64,000 bases of DNA, from assembly GCF_036194065.1 (NCBI RefSeq), contig NZ_CP108097.1, positions 239,921-303,920 of the forward strand. The letters run 5' to 3'. The position numbers and the translations under genes were made by a program. The notes under the pieces are model-generated. The model saw nothing but the letters and a program-made list of their open reading frames with translations. It had not been told where the DNA came from and did not search any database. Position 1 is the first letter of the stretch, and every line of letters begins with the position of its first letter. This document shows positions 16,788 to 24,948 of the stretch, one piece after another. This DNA is from Streptomyces sp. NBC_00239 (GTDB lineage Bacteria; Actinomycetota; Actinomycetes; Streptomycetales; Streptomycetaceae).

Positions 16788-17474
16788 TCACCCGTTTCTC
16801 TTCCTTCCCCGAACGTGGTCCGCGACCGCGAAACCCAGGTCGAGTTCCTCCTGGTGGGCGCCGCGCGGTCCCACCGCGTTCGGGAACGCGCCGGGATCGT
16901 CCGCATGTCTCTCGGCGATCTCGGCGAGCACATCCTGCTGGTCCGTACTGCTGCCCTGGAACCACAGACGCACGTTGATCTGGATCCGGCCGTTACCGAC
17001 TTTCTCCACCCAGTGGTAGTCACACAACGCCCGCACCGCGCGGTTGACCGTGGTGCGCGTGATCATCTTGCCGCCCTTCTGTACGGCAATCCTGTTCAGC
17101 CCGTCAGTGATCTCCTGCTGCGTGTACTGGGCGACGCCGGTTCCCGGCACCTGGCCACCCGCCACGAAGAGGAAGACGCAAAGCTGGGACTTCGTGATGC
17201 TGTTCGCGACGGCCAACTGCCCCAGTAACTGCGTGAACCAGTTGCTGGCCAGGCTGTAGCCGGCACCTCCGGCCATGTCGTGTGTGGCCTTGGGATCCAC
17301 CGCGTACTCGAAGTGGACTCCGGTGAGGCGACGGCGGCAACCGGGGTCGGCGACCTGCGCGAGCCTCTCCCCCATCTGTCTGCCGAGCGCGGCCGGAAGG
17401 TCTCCGTACGAGACCTCGTCGGGAACGGGCCTGGGCCCGCGCTGTCGACGACCGGCGGGCGGATCAGATGTCAC
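16788..17474 (-). CDS. Winged-helix DNA-binding protein, larger partner
   Basis: A 228-residue protein. GYSLASNWFTQLLGQLAVANSITKSQLCVFLFVAGGQ leads into QYTQQEITDGLNRIAVQKGGKMITRTTVNRAVRALCDYHWVEKVGNGRIQINVRLWFQ, a winged helix with a recognition helix around TRTTVNRAVRAL. I prefer the GTG start at 17474, which follows AAGGAGG by four bases; the open frame continues to 17630 without another signal. It is the first gene of a pair with 16317-16736 (51-base gap). The upstream region carries several palindromes, one of which, TGTGTCC/GGACACA, also occurs upstream of the paralogous pair at 61-62 kb. This implies autoregulation or cross-regulation of the two modules. Confidence 0.7.
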   Translation of the reverse strand: MTSDPPAGRRQRGPRPVPDEVSYGDLPAALGRQMGERLAQVADPGCRRRLTGVHFEYAVDPKATHDMAGGAGYSLASNWFTQLLGQLAVANSITKSQLCVFLFVAGGQVPGTGVAQYTQQEITDGLNRIAVQKGGKMITRTTVNRAVRALCDYHWVEKVGNGRIQINVRLWFQGSSTDQQDVLAEIAERHADDPGAFPNAVGPRGAHQEELDLGFAVADHVRGRKRNG

Positions 17475-18330
17475 GGAACCTCCTTGGCGCTCAGGCGGTC
17501 CCACGCTATCGAAAAACTCAACCTGTGTTTGTCTTTTGGCTGTTGCGGCCCACCAGAGGCGCCTCCCCTCACGCGCCCGTCCGGAAGCGGGTCGAAAAAT
17601 CCACACCAGCCGAACTTTTCGCGCCGCCACACACCAGAAATCAACTGACGCTTGATTTCATGTGTCGAAGCTGGAGCACATTCGGCACTCGCCGAAGTGC
17701 ACCCCAGGGGCCTCACCCCACCTCACCGCACTGCCCTGACCTGCAACGATCCACAGCCCCAGCGCCGCCCAAAAGAATCAACAGCTGCTTGATTTTTCCG
17801 CGAAATGTGCCCGCTGGATTAACATTTCGAAGCACCAAATGTGTCCTGGGGGACACATAGCACCGAACAAACCCGCAGGTCAGAGGCCATGCGAAGGCGG
17901 CGCCCTCTTATAAGAAGAGCAACCCGCCACCGGCGCGCACCCGCCCCCGCCTGTGCCTTCAATCGGCCGCTCACGAAGCCACGACCGTGCGGACCTGCAC
18001 CACCACATGCGCGCCACAGCGGCGCCCGAGCCGACAGCGGACGATCAGTGGCCACCCGCACCACCCACGGACACCGGCCACTCCACTCGTCTTGCACGCC
18101 ACCGACGGCCCGCACCCGCCAACGGCGCCCCACCACCCCGGCGGGGGCTTCGCAAGCCCCCAGGGCTTGCGGAGCACACGACCCCGTGCGCCCGCCCACC
18201 GGCCGTTGGGGCAGCGCCTCACCAAGCCACCACGCGGTGCGCTGTGTGCGTCAGGCCTTTCGCCGCGCCCGCACGGCGTCGGCGTACTGCTCACGGGTCA
18301 GCTCTTCGGGAACGATGCCCAGCTCCGGCC
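17475..18330. promoter_or_regulatory. Gene-poor region with several operator-like palindromes
   Basis: This 0.85-kb stretch is visibly lower in G+C than its surroundings up to about 17860, and I see no convincing gene in it. It holds two versions of one inverted repeat, AATCAACTGACGCTTGATT at 17639-17657 and AATCAACAGCTGCTTGATT at 17776-17794. It also holds CGAAATGT/ACATTTCG (17801-17808 and 17822-17829) and the perfect palindrome ATGTGTCCTGGGGGACACAT (17839-17858). All lie upstream of the winged-helix pair and are likely regulatory. From 17860 to 18250 the sequence is C-rich and unremarkable. Confidence 0.5.
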
Positions 18331-18528
18331 TCAGGTATCGGGCCGGTCCACGGCGAACTCGTACGCGATCTCCCAGCGGACGTCCGCGACAACGATATCC
18401 GCGGTCTCGACCGGCCGGCCTTCAGTGTCGTAGTAGGTGCGCTCGATCTCCGTGATGACGTCACCAACGCTGATGCCGAGGAGGTTCGCCTGCCTCTGGT
18501 CGGCGCGCGCCGGGCGGACCGCTTCCAT
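18331..18528 (-). pseudogene. GntR-family UTRA-domain C-terminal remnant
   Basis: A 65-codon frame reads MEAVRPARADQRQANLLGISVGDVITEIERTYYDTEGRPVETADIVVADVRWEIAYEF. This is the C-terminal part of a GntR/UTRA ligand-binding domain, without the N-terminal winged helix. It begins four bases after the stop of the XRE regulator gene and may be translated as a short peptide. Directly beyond its stop, in another frame, RPELGIVPEELTREQYADAVRARRKA ends at 18251, suggesting another broken gene or a frameshifted tail. Gene decay is the simplest reading. Confidence 0.55.
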
Positions 18529-18532
18529 GCCG

Positions 18533-19876
18533 TCAGCCCTTCAGCTCGGCGACGCGGCGGGCCCGCGCCCGTAGGTCCCGGACGGCGCGGACCTTGGCGT
18601 GCGGGCGCAGACGTAGGTTCATCACCTCGAAGTGCTCGTCGCCTCGGGCGGAGGACAGCGCCTCGTAGTCGTCCAGGAAGCGGCCCCACGACTCGCAGGC
18701 GGCCTCGACATGCCCGATAGCGAGTTGCCTCTGCGCAAGCAGACCATGCGCATGCAGCCGTCCCTGACGCTCGGCCGCGGGCTGCACCCGGATCGACTCC
18801 CGCAGCGTCTTGACCGAGCCGGCCACGTCCTTCGTCTCGTTGAGGACGTGCGCCACGTGGAAGAGGTAGGCGGTCCTGTCGTATCCGCCGATCGACTCCC
18901 GCCGGTCGTCGGCGCGCCCGAGCGCCTCCTCCGCCTCGCGGAGCCGGTTGAAGGCCTGCCGCTTGTCGCCGACCATCGCCGCCCCGTGGGCCTGCTGTCC
19001 CCGCAGGAAGGCGACGAGGCGCGGCCCCGCCGCGGGCGCGGCCTCGGCCGCCGCGTCGGCGAGCTGGAGGGCGCGCCGCCCGTACCCGAGGTTGGACGCC
19101 TGGAGGGACATGCCGCGCAGGGTCCGGCAGTACGTGACGTGCTCCTCGGCCTCCCCCGCGAGCTTCAGCGCGAACACGTAGTAGTCCTGGCCGAGCCGGT
19201 GCTGGCGTTCGTACATGGCCATCCAGCCGGTCAGGTAGACGAGGTCGGAGGCGGCGGCGAGCATGCTGCGGCGCACGGGCGCGGCCGCTTCCGCCTTGAG
19301 CCAGGGTCCGACCGTGTTCACGAGGAACGCGGCCGCCATGGGACGCGCGTGCCCGGCCCCGAGTTCGTCGAGGATGCCCGCGATGCGGTCCGTCATCGTC
19401 CCGATGGCCGCCACCTGCGCCTGCCCCACCCGTGTGGTGGCCTTCCCGGGCCGCACGGGCTCCGGTCCGTCGGCCCGCGCGAGCGCCGGGAAGAGGGGGA
19501 CGGCGAGCGCCGCGCTGAAGACTCCGGCCGCGATGACGCGGCGCCGGGACGGATCCATGTCTGCCCTTCCGAGGTCTACGAGGTCCCGCACAGTGTCCGC
19601 CTCCGCGCCCCCGGCCGGAGGTGTCAGCCCGGCCTCGCCGTAACTCACGGGTCGGCCCAGTTTCCGCTCGAACGCCTCCACGATCAGGGCTCTGACCTGG
19701 GGTCGGGGCTGGTGTCCGGCGATCCACTGGGAGACGGCGGGCTGTCCGTACGTGAGGGCGAGCCCGGCCTCGGCGCCGACCCGGTTGACGATCAGGGCGA
19801 GTTGGCTTCTGGACCATCCGGCCTGGTCAAGGAGTGCGCGCAGGCCGGTGTTGGGGGTGCGTGAGCGGTGCGCCAT
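18533..19876 (-). CDS. XRE-family regulator with C-terminal TPR-like helical domain
   Basis: A 447-residue protein. The N-terminal LRALLDQAGWSRSQLALIVNRVGAEAGLALTYGQPAVSQWIAGHQPRP is an atypical XRE-like HTH with a long insertion. A linker with a hydrophobic stretch (RRRVIAAGVFSAALAVPLFPALARA, about residues 115-140) follows, then around 280 residues of helical repeats (ALQLADAAAEAAP, YLFHVAHVLNETKDVAGSVKTLRESIRV). This arrangement is common in large Streptomyces regulators. The ATG at 19876 follows GGGAGA; an ATG lies a few codons earlier. Ligand and targets are unknown. The divergent gene at 20020 is a typical neighbour of this regulator type. Confidence 0.75.
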   Translation of the reverse strand: MAHRSRTPNTGLRALLDQAGWSRSQLALIVNRVGAEAGLALTYGQPAVSQWIAGHQPRPQVRALIVEAFERKLGRPVSYGEAGLTPPAGGAEADTVRDLVDLGRADMDPSRRRVIAAGVFSAALAVPLFPALARADGPEPVRPGKATTRVGQAQVAAIGTMTDRIAGILDELGAGHARPMAAAFLVNTVGPWLKAEAAAPVRRSMLAAASDLVYLTGWMAMYERQHRLGQDYYVFALKLAGEAEEHVTYCRTLRGMSLQASNLGYGRRALQLADAAAEAAPAAGPRLVAFLRGQQAHGAAMVGDKRQAFNRLREAEEALGRADDRRESIGGYDRTAYLFHVAHVLNETKDVAGSVKTLRESIRVQPAAERQGRLHAHGLLAQRQLAIGHVEAACESWGRFLDDYEALSSARGDEHFEVMNLRLRPHAKVRAVRDLRARARRVAELKG

Positions 19877-20019
19877 GGGCTCTCCCGAAAGATGCATGGC
19901 TTGCATACTTCTCCGACTCCCCAACGGTACTCGCGCATCGATCCGTGCGGTTACCTCATCACAACCAGGAGTGATCGTGCGGCAGTTGTCTGTCCGCCGA
20001 CGACCGTAGGGAGCCACAC

Positions 20020-20394
20020 ATGGAAGCCGTGCAGAAGGCACAGGCACTCGTCCGCCGGGCGCTGGTCCCGTACGCGCAGAAGCCCGAGCCGGTCGCGCTT
20101 GCACGGCTGGCCGAGGAGCTGTTCGCGTACGGGCAGTCGCTGCTGGCCGACGCGGAGAAGGCCCGGGCGAGCGACCCCCAGGTGGCCGGCGCGCTCGCCG
20201 ACTGGGAGCAGCTCACCGTCGACGGTCCCTCCGACAGCCGCCTCGGCACCTGGAACTACGCCCGCGGCCTGGCCCGCGTCGTCCGCACCCTCCACCGCGC
20301 CCTGGGACTCGACGAACACGAGCACGACCACGGCCCGGAATCCGAGCTCCGACTCGCACCGATGCCCCCCAGCTTCAGCCTGTGGCCCGTATGA
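20020..20394 (+). CDS. Conserved hypothetical protein (DUF6415-like)
   Basis: A 124-residue helical, acidic protein: MEAVQKAQALVRRALVPYAQKPEPVALARLAEELFAYGQSLLADAEKA and then NYARGLARVVRTLHRALGLDEHEHDHG. The ATG follows GTAGGGAG. It diverges from the XRE regulator with 143 bases between them, an arrangement often seen for Streptomyces proteins of this kind, which I tentatively place near DUF6415. No catalytic motif is visible. Function is unknown. Confidence 0.6.
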   Translation: MEAVQKAQALVRRALVPYAQKPEPVALARLAEELFAYGQSLLADAEKARASDPQVAGALADWEQLTVDGPSDSRLGTWNYARGLARVVRTLHRALGLDEHEHDHGPESELRLAPMPPSFSLWPV

Positions 20395-20482
20395 CCCCAC
20401 GAACCGGCACATCGGCGAGCGGCTGAACCGGCAAGCTGGGAGCCGCGGGAGTACCGCCCACGTCACACACCGAGGGGTCAGC

Positions 20483-20812
20483 ATGGGCATCACGAACGTC
20501 GACCGCGACGACGACGGCCTCGCAGAGACAGCACGGTGTCACCGGCGCCGGCAGGCGGCCGAGCGTCTCACCGGACGCGGGGCCCGCGGAGACTTCGAGC
20601 CGACCCGGGAGGCGCGGGAGGCCCGGAAGAAGGCCGAGCGTGAGTTGCGCGCCGCTTTGGTGACGATCGCCTCCGAAGTCGGCCGGATCCTCGACGCCGC
20701 TGCGGCGGAAGCGGGCGCCGGACACGCCTGCGGGCCGGGCGCCGGAGAGGTGGCGCCCGGTCCGCAGGCGGGGACGGCCGGTCGGGCCGCCGGGACTACG
20801 CGGCCGGCGTGA
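20483..20812 (+). CDS. Hypothetical small protein, uncertain
   Basis: A 109-codon frame follows GAGGGGTCAGC and starts MGITNVDRDDDGLAETARCHRRRQAAERLTGRGARGDF. It continues with a charged helix (REAREARKKAERELRAALVTIASEVGRILDAAAAEAG) and a Gly/Ala/Pro-rich tail that overlaps the end of the P450 gene on the other strand. The helix could be a short coiled coil. I do not recognise it, and only the RBS and its position after 20020-20394 argue that it is real. Confidence 0.35.
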   Translation: MGITNVDRDDDGLAETARCHRRRQAAERLTGRGARGDFEPTREAREARKKAERELRAALVTIASEVGRILDAAAAEAGAGHACGPGAGEVAPGPQAGTAGRAAGTTRPA

Positions 20813-22025
20813 GGCGCACCGGGAGGGTGCGGTGGCCGTTCATGATGAAGGTCGGGAGGGGTTCCAGCTCGTCGGGGGACGCGGCCAGGGCCAGGTCCGG
20901 GTAGCGGGCGAACAGGCGCGACAGGCCGGTACGGGCGACCAGGCGGGCGATGCCGGCGCCGAGGCAGTAGTGCGGGCCGAAGCCGAAGGACAGGTGCTCC
21001 TTGTCGGCGCGGGTCAGGTCGAAGGCGTCGGGGTTGTCGCTGTGCAGCTCGGGGTCGCGGCCCACCGCGCTGTAGTTGACGAGGATGACGTCGCCCTTGG
21101 GTATGAGCACCCCCTCGACCTCGATGTCCTCCGCCGCGTAGCGCAGCGGCAGGTGCGCCAGCGGCGACTCGACGCGCAGCGTCTCGTCGATGACGTCGTC
21201 CCAGGTGGCGGCGCCGCTGCGGACCAGCTCCAGCTGCTTGGGGTCGCTGAGCAGCGCCGTGATGGCGTTGTCGAAGAAGTTGATGGTGGTCTCGGAGCCG
21301 GCGCCGAGGATCGCGAAGATCGTGTCGGCGAGCTCGTCCTCGCTCAGCTTCGAGCCGTCCTCGTCGTCGCGGGCGGCCACGAGGTCGCTGGTGATGTCCT
21401 CGCCGGGCTGGCGCCGCTTCTCGGCGATGAGGTCGGCCATCGCGCCGCGCCATCCGGCCAGCACCGCCTGGGCCTGCTCGGGCGTGACGGTGGTGTCCAC
21501 CATCAGGTCGATGACCTTGGCCGTCTTGGCGCGCGCCTCCTCCTCCATGCCGATGAGGTCGGCGACGAGACGGGCCGGCAGCGGGTAGGCGAACCGTTCC
21601 CTCAGGTCGACGACCTCACCGGGCGCGGCCGCCTCCAGCGCGTCCAGGAGCTGGTCGGTCAGCTCCTCGATCCGCGGCCGGAACGCCTCGGTGCGGCGCG
21701 GCGTGAACGCCTTGCCGACCAGCTTGCGCAGCCGTACGTGGTTCTTCCCGTACGCGGTGACCATGTTGTCCATGGCGACCCAGCTGATCAGCTCCCAGTC
21801 CGGCGGGACCTCGTGGTTGACGAAGGCCGGCCAGTGGTTGCGGGCGCTCTTGGTGACCCGCGGGTCGGCGAGCACCTGCCGGATCGCTTCGTTGCTGTTG
21901 AGCGACCAGGCGATCACCTTGCCGGGCAGCTCCACCTGGGTGGGGCCGAGCGCACGCAGCGCGGCGGCCTCGCCGTGGATGTCCCGGCCGGTGGTGTCGA
22001 GGGCGAACGGGCAGCGTTGCTCCAT
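20796..22025 (-). CDS. Cytochrome P450
   Basis: A 409-residue class I bacterial P450. The heme-binding loop is FGFGPHYCLGAGIARL near residue 353, with Cys as thiolate ligand. The K-helix ExxR is ETLRVESP, and the I-helix reads AILGAGSETT, where Glu/Thr stand for the usual acid-alcohol pair. Start ATG 22025 (MEQRCPFALDTTG) has only a weak RBS. It is the last gene of a probable minus-strand operon: A-PCP, condensation enzyme, acyl-CoA-dehydrogenase-like enzyme, P450. That context suggests oxidation of the carrier-bound peripheral acid, perhaps beta-hydroxylation, but substrate and position are inferred. Confidence 0.9.
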   Translation of the reverse strand: MEQRCPFALDTTGRDIHGEAAALRALGPTQVELPGKVIAWSLNSNEAIRQVLADPRVTKSARNHWPAFVNHEVPPDWELISWVAMDNMVTAYGKNHVRLRKLVGKAFTPRRTEAFRPRIEELTDQLLDALEAAAPGEVVDLRERFAYPLPARLVADLIGMEEEARAKTAKVIDLMVDTTVTPEQAQAVLAGWRGAMADLIAEKRRQPGEDITSDLVAARDDEDGSKLSEDELADTIFAILGAGSETTINFFDNAITALLSDPKQLELVRSGAATWDDVIDETLRVESPLAHLPLRYAAEDIEVEGVLIPKGDVILVNYSAVGRDPELHSDNPDAFDLTRADKEHLSFGFGPHYCLGAGIARLVARTGLSRLFARYPDLALAASPDELEPLPTFIMNGHRTLPVRLTPAA

Positions 22026-22078
22026 GGACTCATCCGATTTCTGTGAAACAAAGCGAGGGACGGGCGGGACAAGAGGGG

Positions 22079-23326
22079 TTACTGACCGACGCCGATGCCG
22101 AAGTGGGCGCGGGCGAGTTCGCGGTTGGCGTGCGTGGACAGGAAGATGCCGTTCCCGGCGTGGCTGTGCAGCATCGACAGGTCGCGCCACACCCGCTCGA
22201 TGCGCTCGCCGTGCCGCACCGAGCTGGAGCCGGCGGTCGGGAACAGCTGGCTCTCGACGGCCCGCCAGCACAGCCGTACGGCCTCCCGGCTGATGGTCGC
22301 CAGGCGCAGCTCCTCCTCGCGGGTGAACTCCGCCGCGTCCTTGGAGCACAGCTCGTACCACTGGCCGGTGGCGTGCAGGACGGCCGCCTCGGCGGCGCTG
22401 ATCATGCCGGTGGCCTCGCCGTACCGGAACTGGTAGTCGGGGTCCTCGGTGCGGGGCACGATCGGGAAGAACGCCGTCACGCGGGAGCGCATCAGCTCCT
22501 CGTACGCGTCGAGCGCGCCCTTGGCCATGCCGACGGCGAGCGCCCCCAGTTCCAGGAGCATGAAGCTGAGCGGGCCGCCGCCGTACTCGGGGCCGTGCAG
22601 GACGCGCCCTGGCGTCTCCTCCGTGATGGGGAACATGCTCAGGTGGCCCGGCAGCGTGAAGCGCGCCGGGATGCGGCCCCCGTCCATGCGGATGCTGTAC
22701 GACCCGCTTCCCTTGAGCCCGAGCTGGTCCCCCCAGTCGTCCAGCCGCTGCCACTGACTCCGGGGGGCGATGAACATCAGGGGGGCGGGCGGCTGCCCCT
22801 CCCCCTGACCGACCATGGTGTGGGCGATGAAGTGCGTGGCGTACGGCGAGCCCGAGCAGTAGCTCCAGGTGCCGTCGAGGACCCAGTCGCCGTCGGCGTC
22901 CTGCTTCGCGCTGCCCGCCGGGGCGACCGTCGCCGGGCAGATGAACTCGCCGGTGCCGAACAGCTCGGCCTGCGTCTCCTCGTCGAAGAGGGTGCCGACG
23001 ACCAGCGCGTGCGCGGCGCCGAACAGGTACATCCAGCCGGTCGACGGGCAGCCGCGGGCCAGCTCCATCGCCACCCGGACGAACGTCTCGGGGCCGAACT
23101 CGTAGCCGCCGTACCGGCGCGGCACCAGGATGCGGTAGAAGCCCGCCCGGGTGAACTCCTCGTGGGTGTCCTCGGCGTAGTGGCCGCGCTGCTCGGTCTC
23201 GGCCTGGCGCGGGGTCAGCGTCGGGGCCAGCGCCCGGGCGCGGGCCACGATCTCGTCGGGGGTCAGGCCCGGCTCGGGCGGAGCCACGGCGGCGGGGGAG
23301 GTGGCTGCGGCCACGGTCGTTGTCAT
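22079..23326 (-). CDS. Acyl-CoA-dehydrogenase-fold flavin monooxygenase, second copy
   Basis: A 415-residue relative of the protein at 10935-12116. The N-terminal domain contains HEEFTRAGFYRILVPRRYGGYEFGPETFVRVAMELARGCPSTGWM. The beta domain has DGDWVLDGTWSYCSGSPYATHF, and the C-terminal domain has VLHATGQWYELCSKDAAEFTREEELRLATISREAVRLCWRAVESQLFPTAG. As in HsaA/indigo-forming oxygenase relatives, it most likely uses reduced flavin and oxygen. It is 53 bases from the P450 and 139 bases from the condensation enzyme, all on the minus strand. Two such oxygenases plus an HpaB homologue in one cluster imply a heavily oxygenated ring. Confidence 0.8.
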   Translation of the reverse strand: MTTTVAAATSPAAVAPPEPGLTPDEIVARARALAPTLTPRQAETEQRGHYAEDTHEEFTRAGFYRILVPRRYGGYEFGPETFVRVAMELARGCPSTGWMYLFGAAHALVVGTLFDEETQAELFGTGEFICPATVAPAGSAKQDADGDWVLDGTWSYCSGSPYATHFIAHTMVGQGEGQPPAPLMFIAPRSQWQRLDDWGDQLGLKGSGSYSIRMDGGRIPARFTLPGHLSMFPITEETPGRVLHGPEYGGGPLSFMLLELGALAVGMAKGALDAYEELMRSRVTAFFPIVPRTEDPDYQFRYGEATGMISAAEAAVLHATGQWYELCSKDAAEFTREEELRLATISREAVRLCWRAVESQLFPTAGSSSVRHGERIERVWRDLSMLHSHAGNGIFLSTHANRELARAHFGIGVGQ

Positions 23327-23465
23327 CGTCGATGCGTTCCTTTTACGTCGCTGAGGCGGCGTCCGAGCGGCCGCCGTGGGACAGAACGGGACTCACAGAG
23401 CAGGGCTCACCGAGCAGGAGCAGGCACCCACCGGACCTGCACGCACAGGCCCGGTGAGCCGGTGC

Positions 23466-24863
23466 TCACAGCGCGGCCAGTGCGGTGCCGGGCGCTTCGG
23501 CGATCGTCTGGAGCAGCCGGCGGAACTCGGCGACCAGCGCGCGGGCGGTGGCCTCGTCGAAGCGGTTGTGGTCGAACTTCAGGCTGCCGGCGAGCTCCCC
23601 GGAGGGCAGCACGTCCATCGCCCACAGGCCGCCGTCCGGGATGGCCGAGCTGACCTGCTGGGACAGCTCCCGGCGGCGGATCTCGTCGAACTCCAGCCCG
23701 CCGACGGTGGCGCCCTCCATCGGGAACGGCGACTGCAGCACCTCGAACGCGATGACGGCCAGCGTGCCGTCCGCGAACGGGGCGAGCACCTCCGGGGAGT
23801 CGCCCGCCACGGCGGCGAACGGGATCTCGTGCTGGTACGCCCCCACGCACGCGGTACGGGCCTGCTCGACCACGTCGCCCAGGGTCGTGCACCCGGTCGT
23901 GTCGACGCGGATCGGCACGAAGTTGAAGAACGGGCCGACCGCGTCCATGAACCGCTCTTCGTAGCGGCCCGCGGAGAACGTCGGGAAGACCACGTCGGTG
24001 GTGCCGGTCAGATTGCGCAGCAGCACGCTGTAGGCCGCGGTCATCACCATGAACGGGGTGCTGCGCACGGTGCGGGAGTACGCGAGCACGGCCGCGGACA
24101 GCTCGGCGCCGAACACGAACCGGTGCACGCCGTAGGCGCTGGGCAGGTCCTCGCTGCGGGGGCGGTCCGAGGTGACGCCGGTGATCTGCGCGCCGGCGAG
24201 CCGCTCGCTCCAGTAGGCGCGTGCCGTCTTCAGCTTGTCGCTGTCGGCGTTCTCGTGCTGCCAGCGGGCGAAGTCCTGGTACTGGGCGACCGGAGCCTGC
24301 GCGGCGGCCGCGCCCTCACCGTCGGAGTCGCCGTCGGTGTGGGCCGCGTACCGGTCGGCGAGGTCGCGCATGATGACCTGGAGGGACCAGGCGTCGGTGG
24401 CGGTGTGGTGGGTGACCAGCACCAGCACCCCGTCCTGCGCGTCGAAGCGGCCGAGCACGGCCCGCAGGTGCGGCAGCTCGCGCACGCTGTACGTGCCGCC
24501 GTCCAGCTCGTTGAGGAACCGCTCGGCGCGCACCCCGCGCTGCTCGGCGTCGCCGGCCGGCAGCTCGCGCACCTCCAGCGGCACCCGCACCGGCGGGTGG
24601 ATCTCCTGGCGGCCCTCGCCCTCGCCGCGGGTGACCGCGGTGCGCAGCACCTCGTGGCGGGCGACGACGTCGTCGAGGGCCCGCTGGAGGGCGTCGGTGT
24701 CCACCTCGCCGGCGACGCGCCAGCCGCACACCAGGGTGTGCCGGTGGCCGAAGGCTCCGTCGGTGTCGCCCTTGTCGAAGCCGCGCAGGAACTCCTGGTT
24801 GAAGGAGAGCGGGATCGGCAGTGCGCTTCCGCCGGCCTGCGCCGGTGCGGCGGTGATGCTCAA
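23466..24863 (-). CDS. Free-standing NRPS condensation enzyme (SgcC5-like)
   Basis: A 465-residue protein that is a single condensation domain. LVCGWRVAGEVDTDALQRALDDVVARHEVLRTAVTR is the C1-C2 region. HHTATDAW at residues 152-159 is the catalytic HHxxxD motif, with His153 as the probable catalytic residue and Ala in place of the usual Gly after Asp. PFFNFVPIRVDT and the VVEQARTACVGAYQHEIPFAAV stretch are the later C motifs. In C-1027 the homologous stand-alone SgcC5 joins a PCP-tethered acyl group to a hydroxyl of the enediyne core as an ester. Lying next to the A-PCP gene, this one is best explained as the enzyme that attaches the peripheral group. Confidence 0.9.
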   Translation of the reverse strand: MSITAAPAQAGGSALPIPLSFNQEFLRGFDKGDTDGAFGHRHTLVCGWRVAGEVDTDALQRALDDVVARHEVLRTAVTRGEGEGRQEIHPPVRVPLEVRELPAGDAEQRGVRAERFLNELDGGTYSVRELPHLRAVLGRFDAQDGVLVLVTHHTATDAWSLQVIMRDLADRYAAHTDGDSDGEGAAAAQAPVAQYQDFARWQHENADSDKLKTARAYWSERLAGAQITGVTSDRPRSEDLPSAYGVHRFVFGAELSAAVLAYSRTVRSTPFMVMTAAYSVLLRNLTGTTDVVFPTFSAGRYEERFMDAVGPFFNFVPIRVDTTGCTTLGDVVEQARTACVGAYQHEIPFAAVAGDSPEVLAPFADGTLAVIAFEVLQSPFPMEGATVGGLEFDEIRRRELSQQVSSAIPDGGLWAMDVLPSGELAGSLKFDHNRFDEATARALVAEFRRLLQTIAEAPGTALAAL

Positions 24864-24948
24864 GGTGACCAGTCCTTTCTGAGCCGGGGCCGACCGCCCC
24901 GGAGGCCGGCGGCGTGGACGCCGCCGGTGGCGTGGGAGGGGCGGGCGC

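Noticed and set aside
18291..19817. 508-codon minus-strand frame overlapping the XRE regulator
   Set aside because: It lies in another frame of the XRE gene and is Arg/Gly/Pro-rich without motifs; the XRE frame has an RBS and a clear domain layout.
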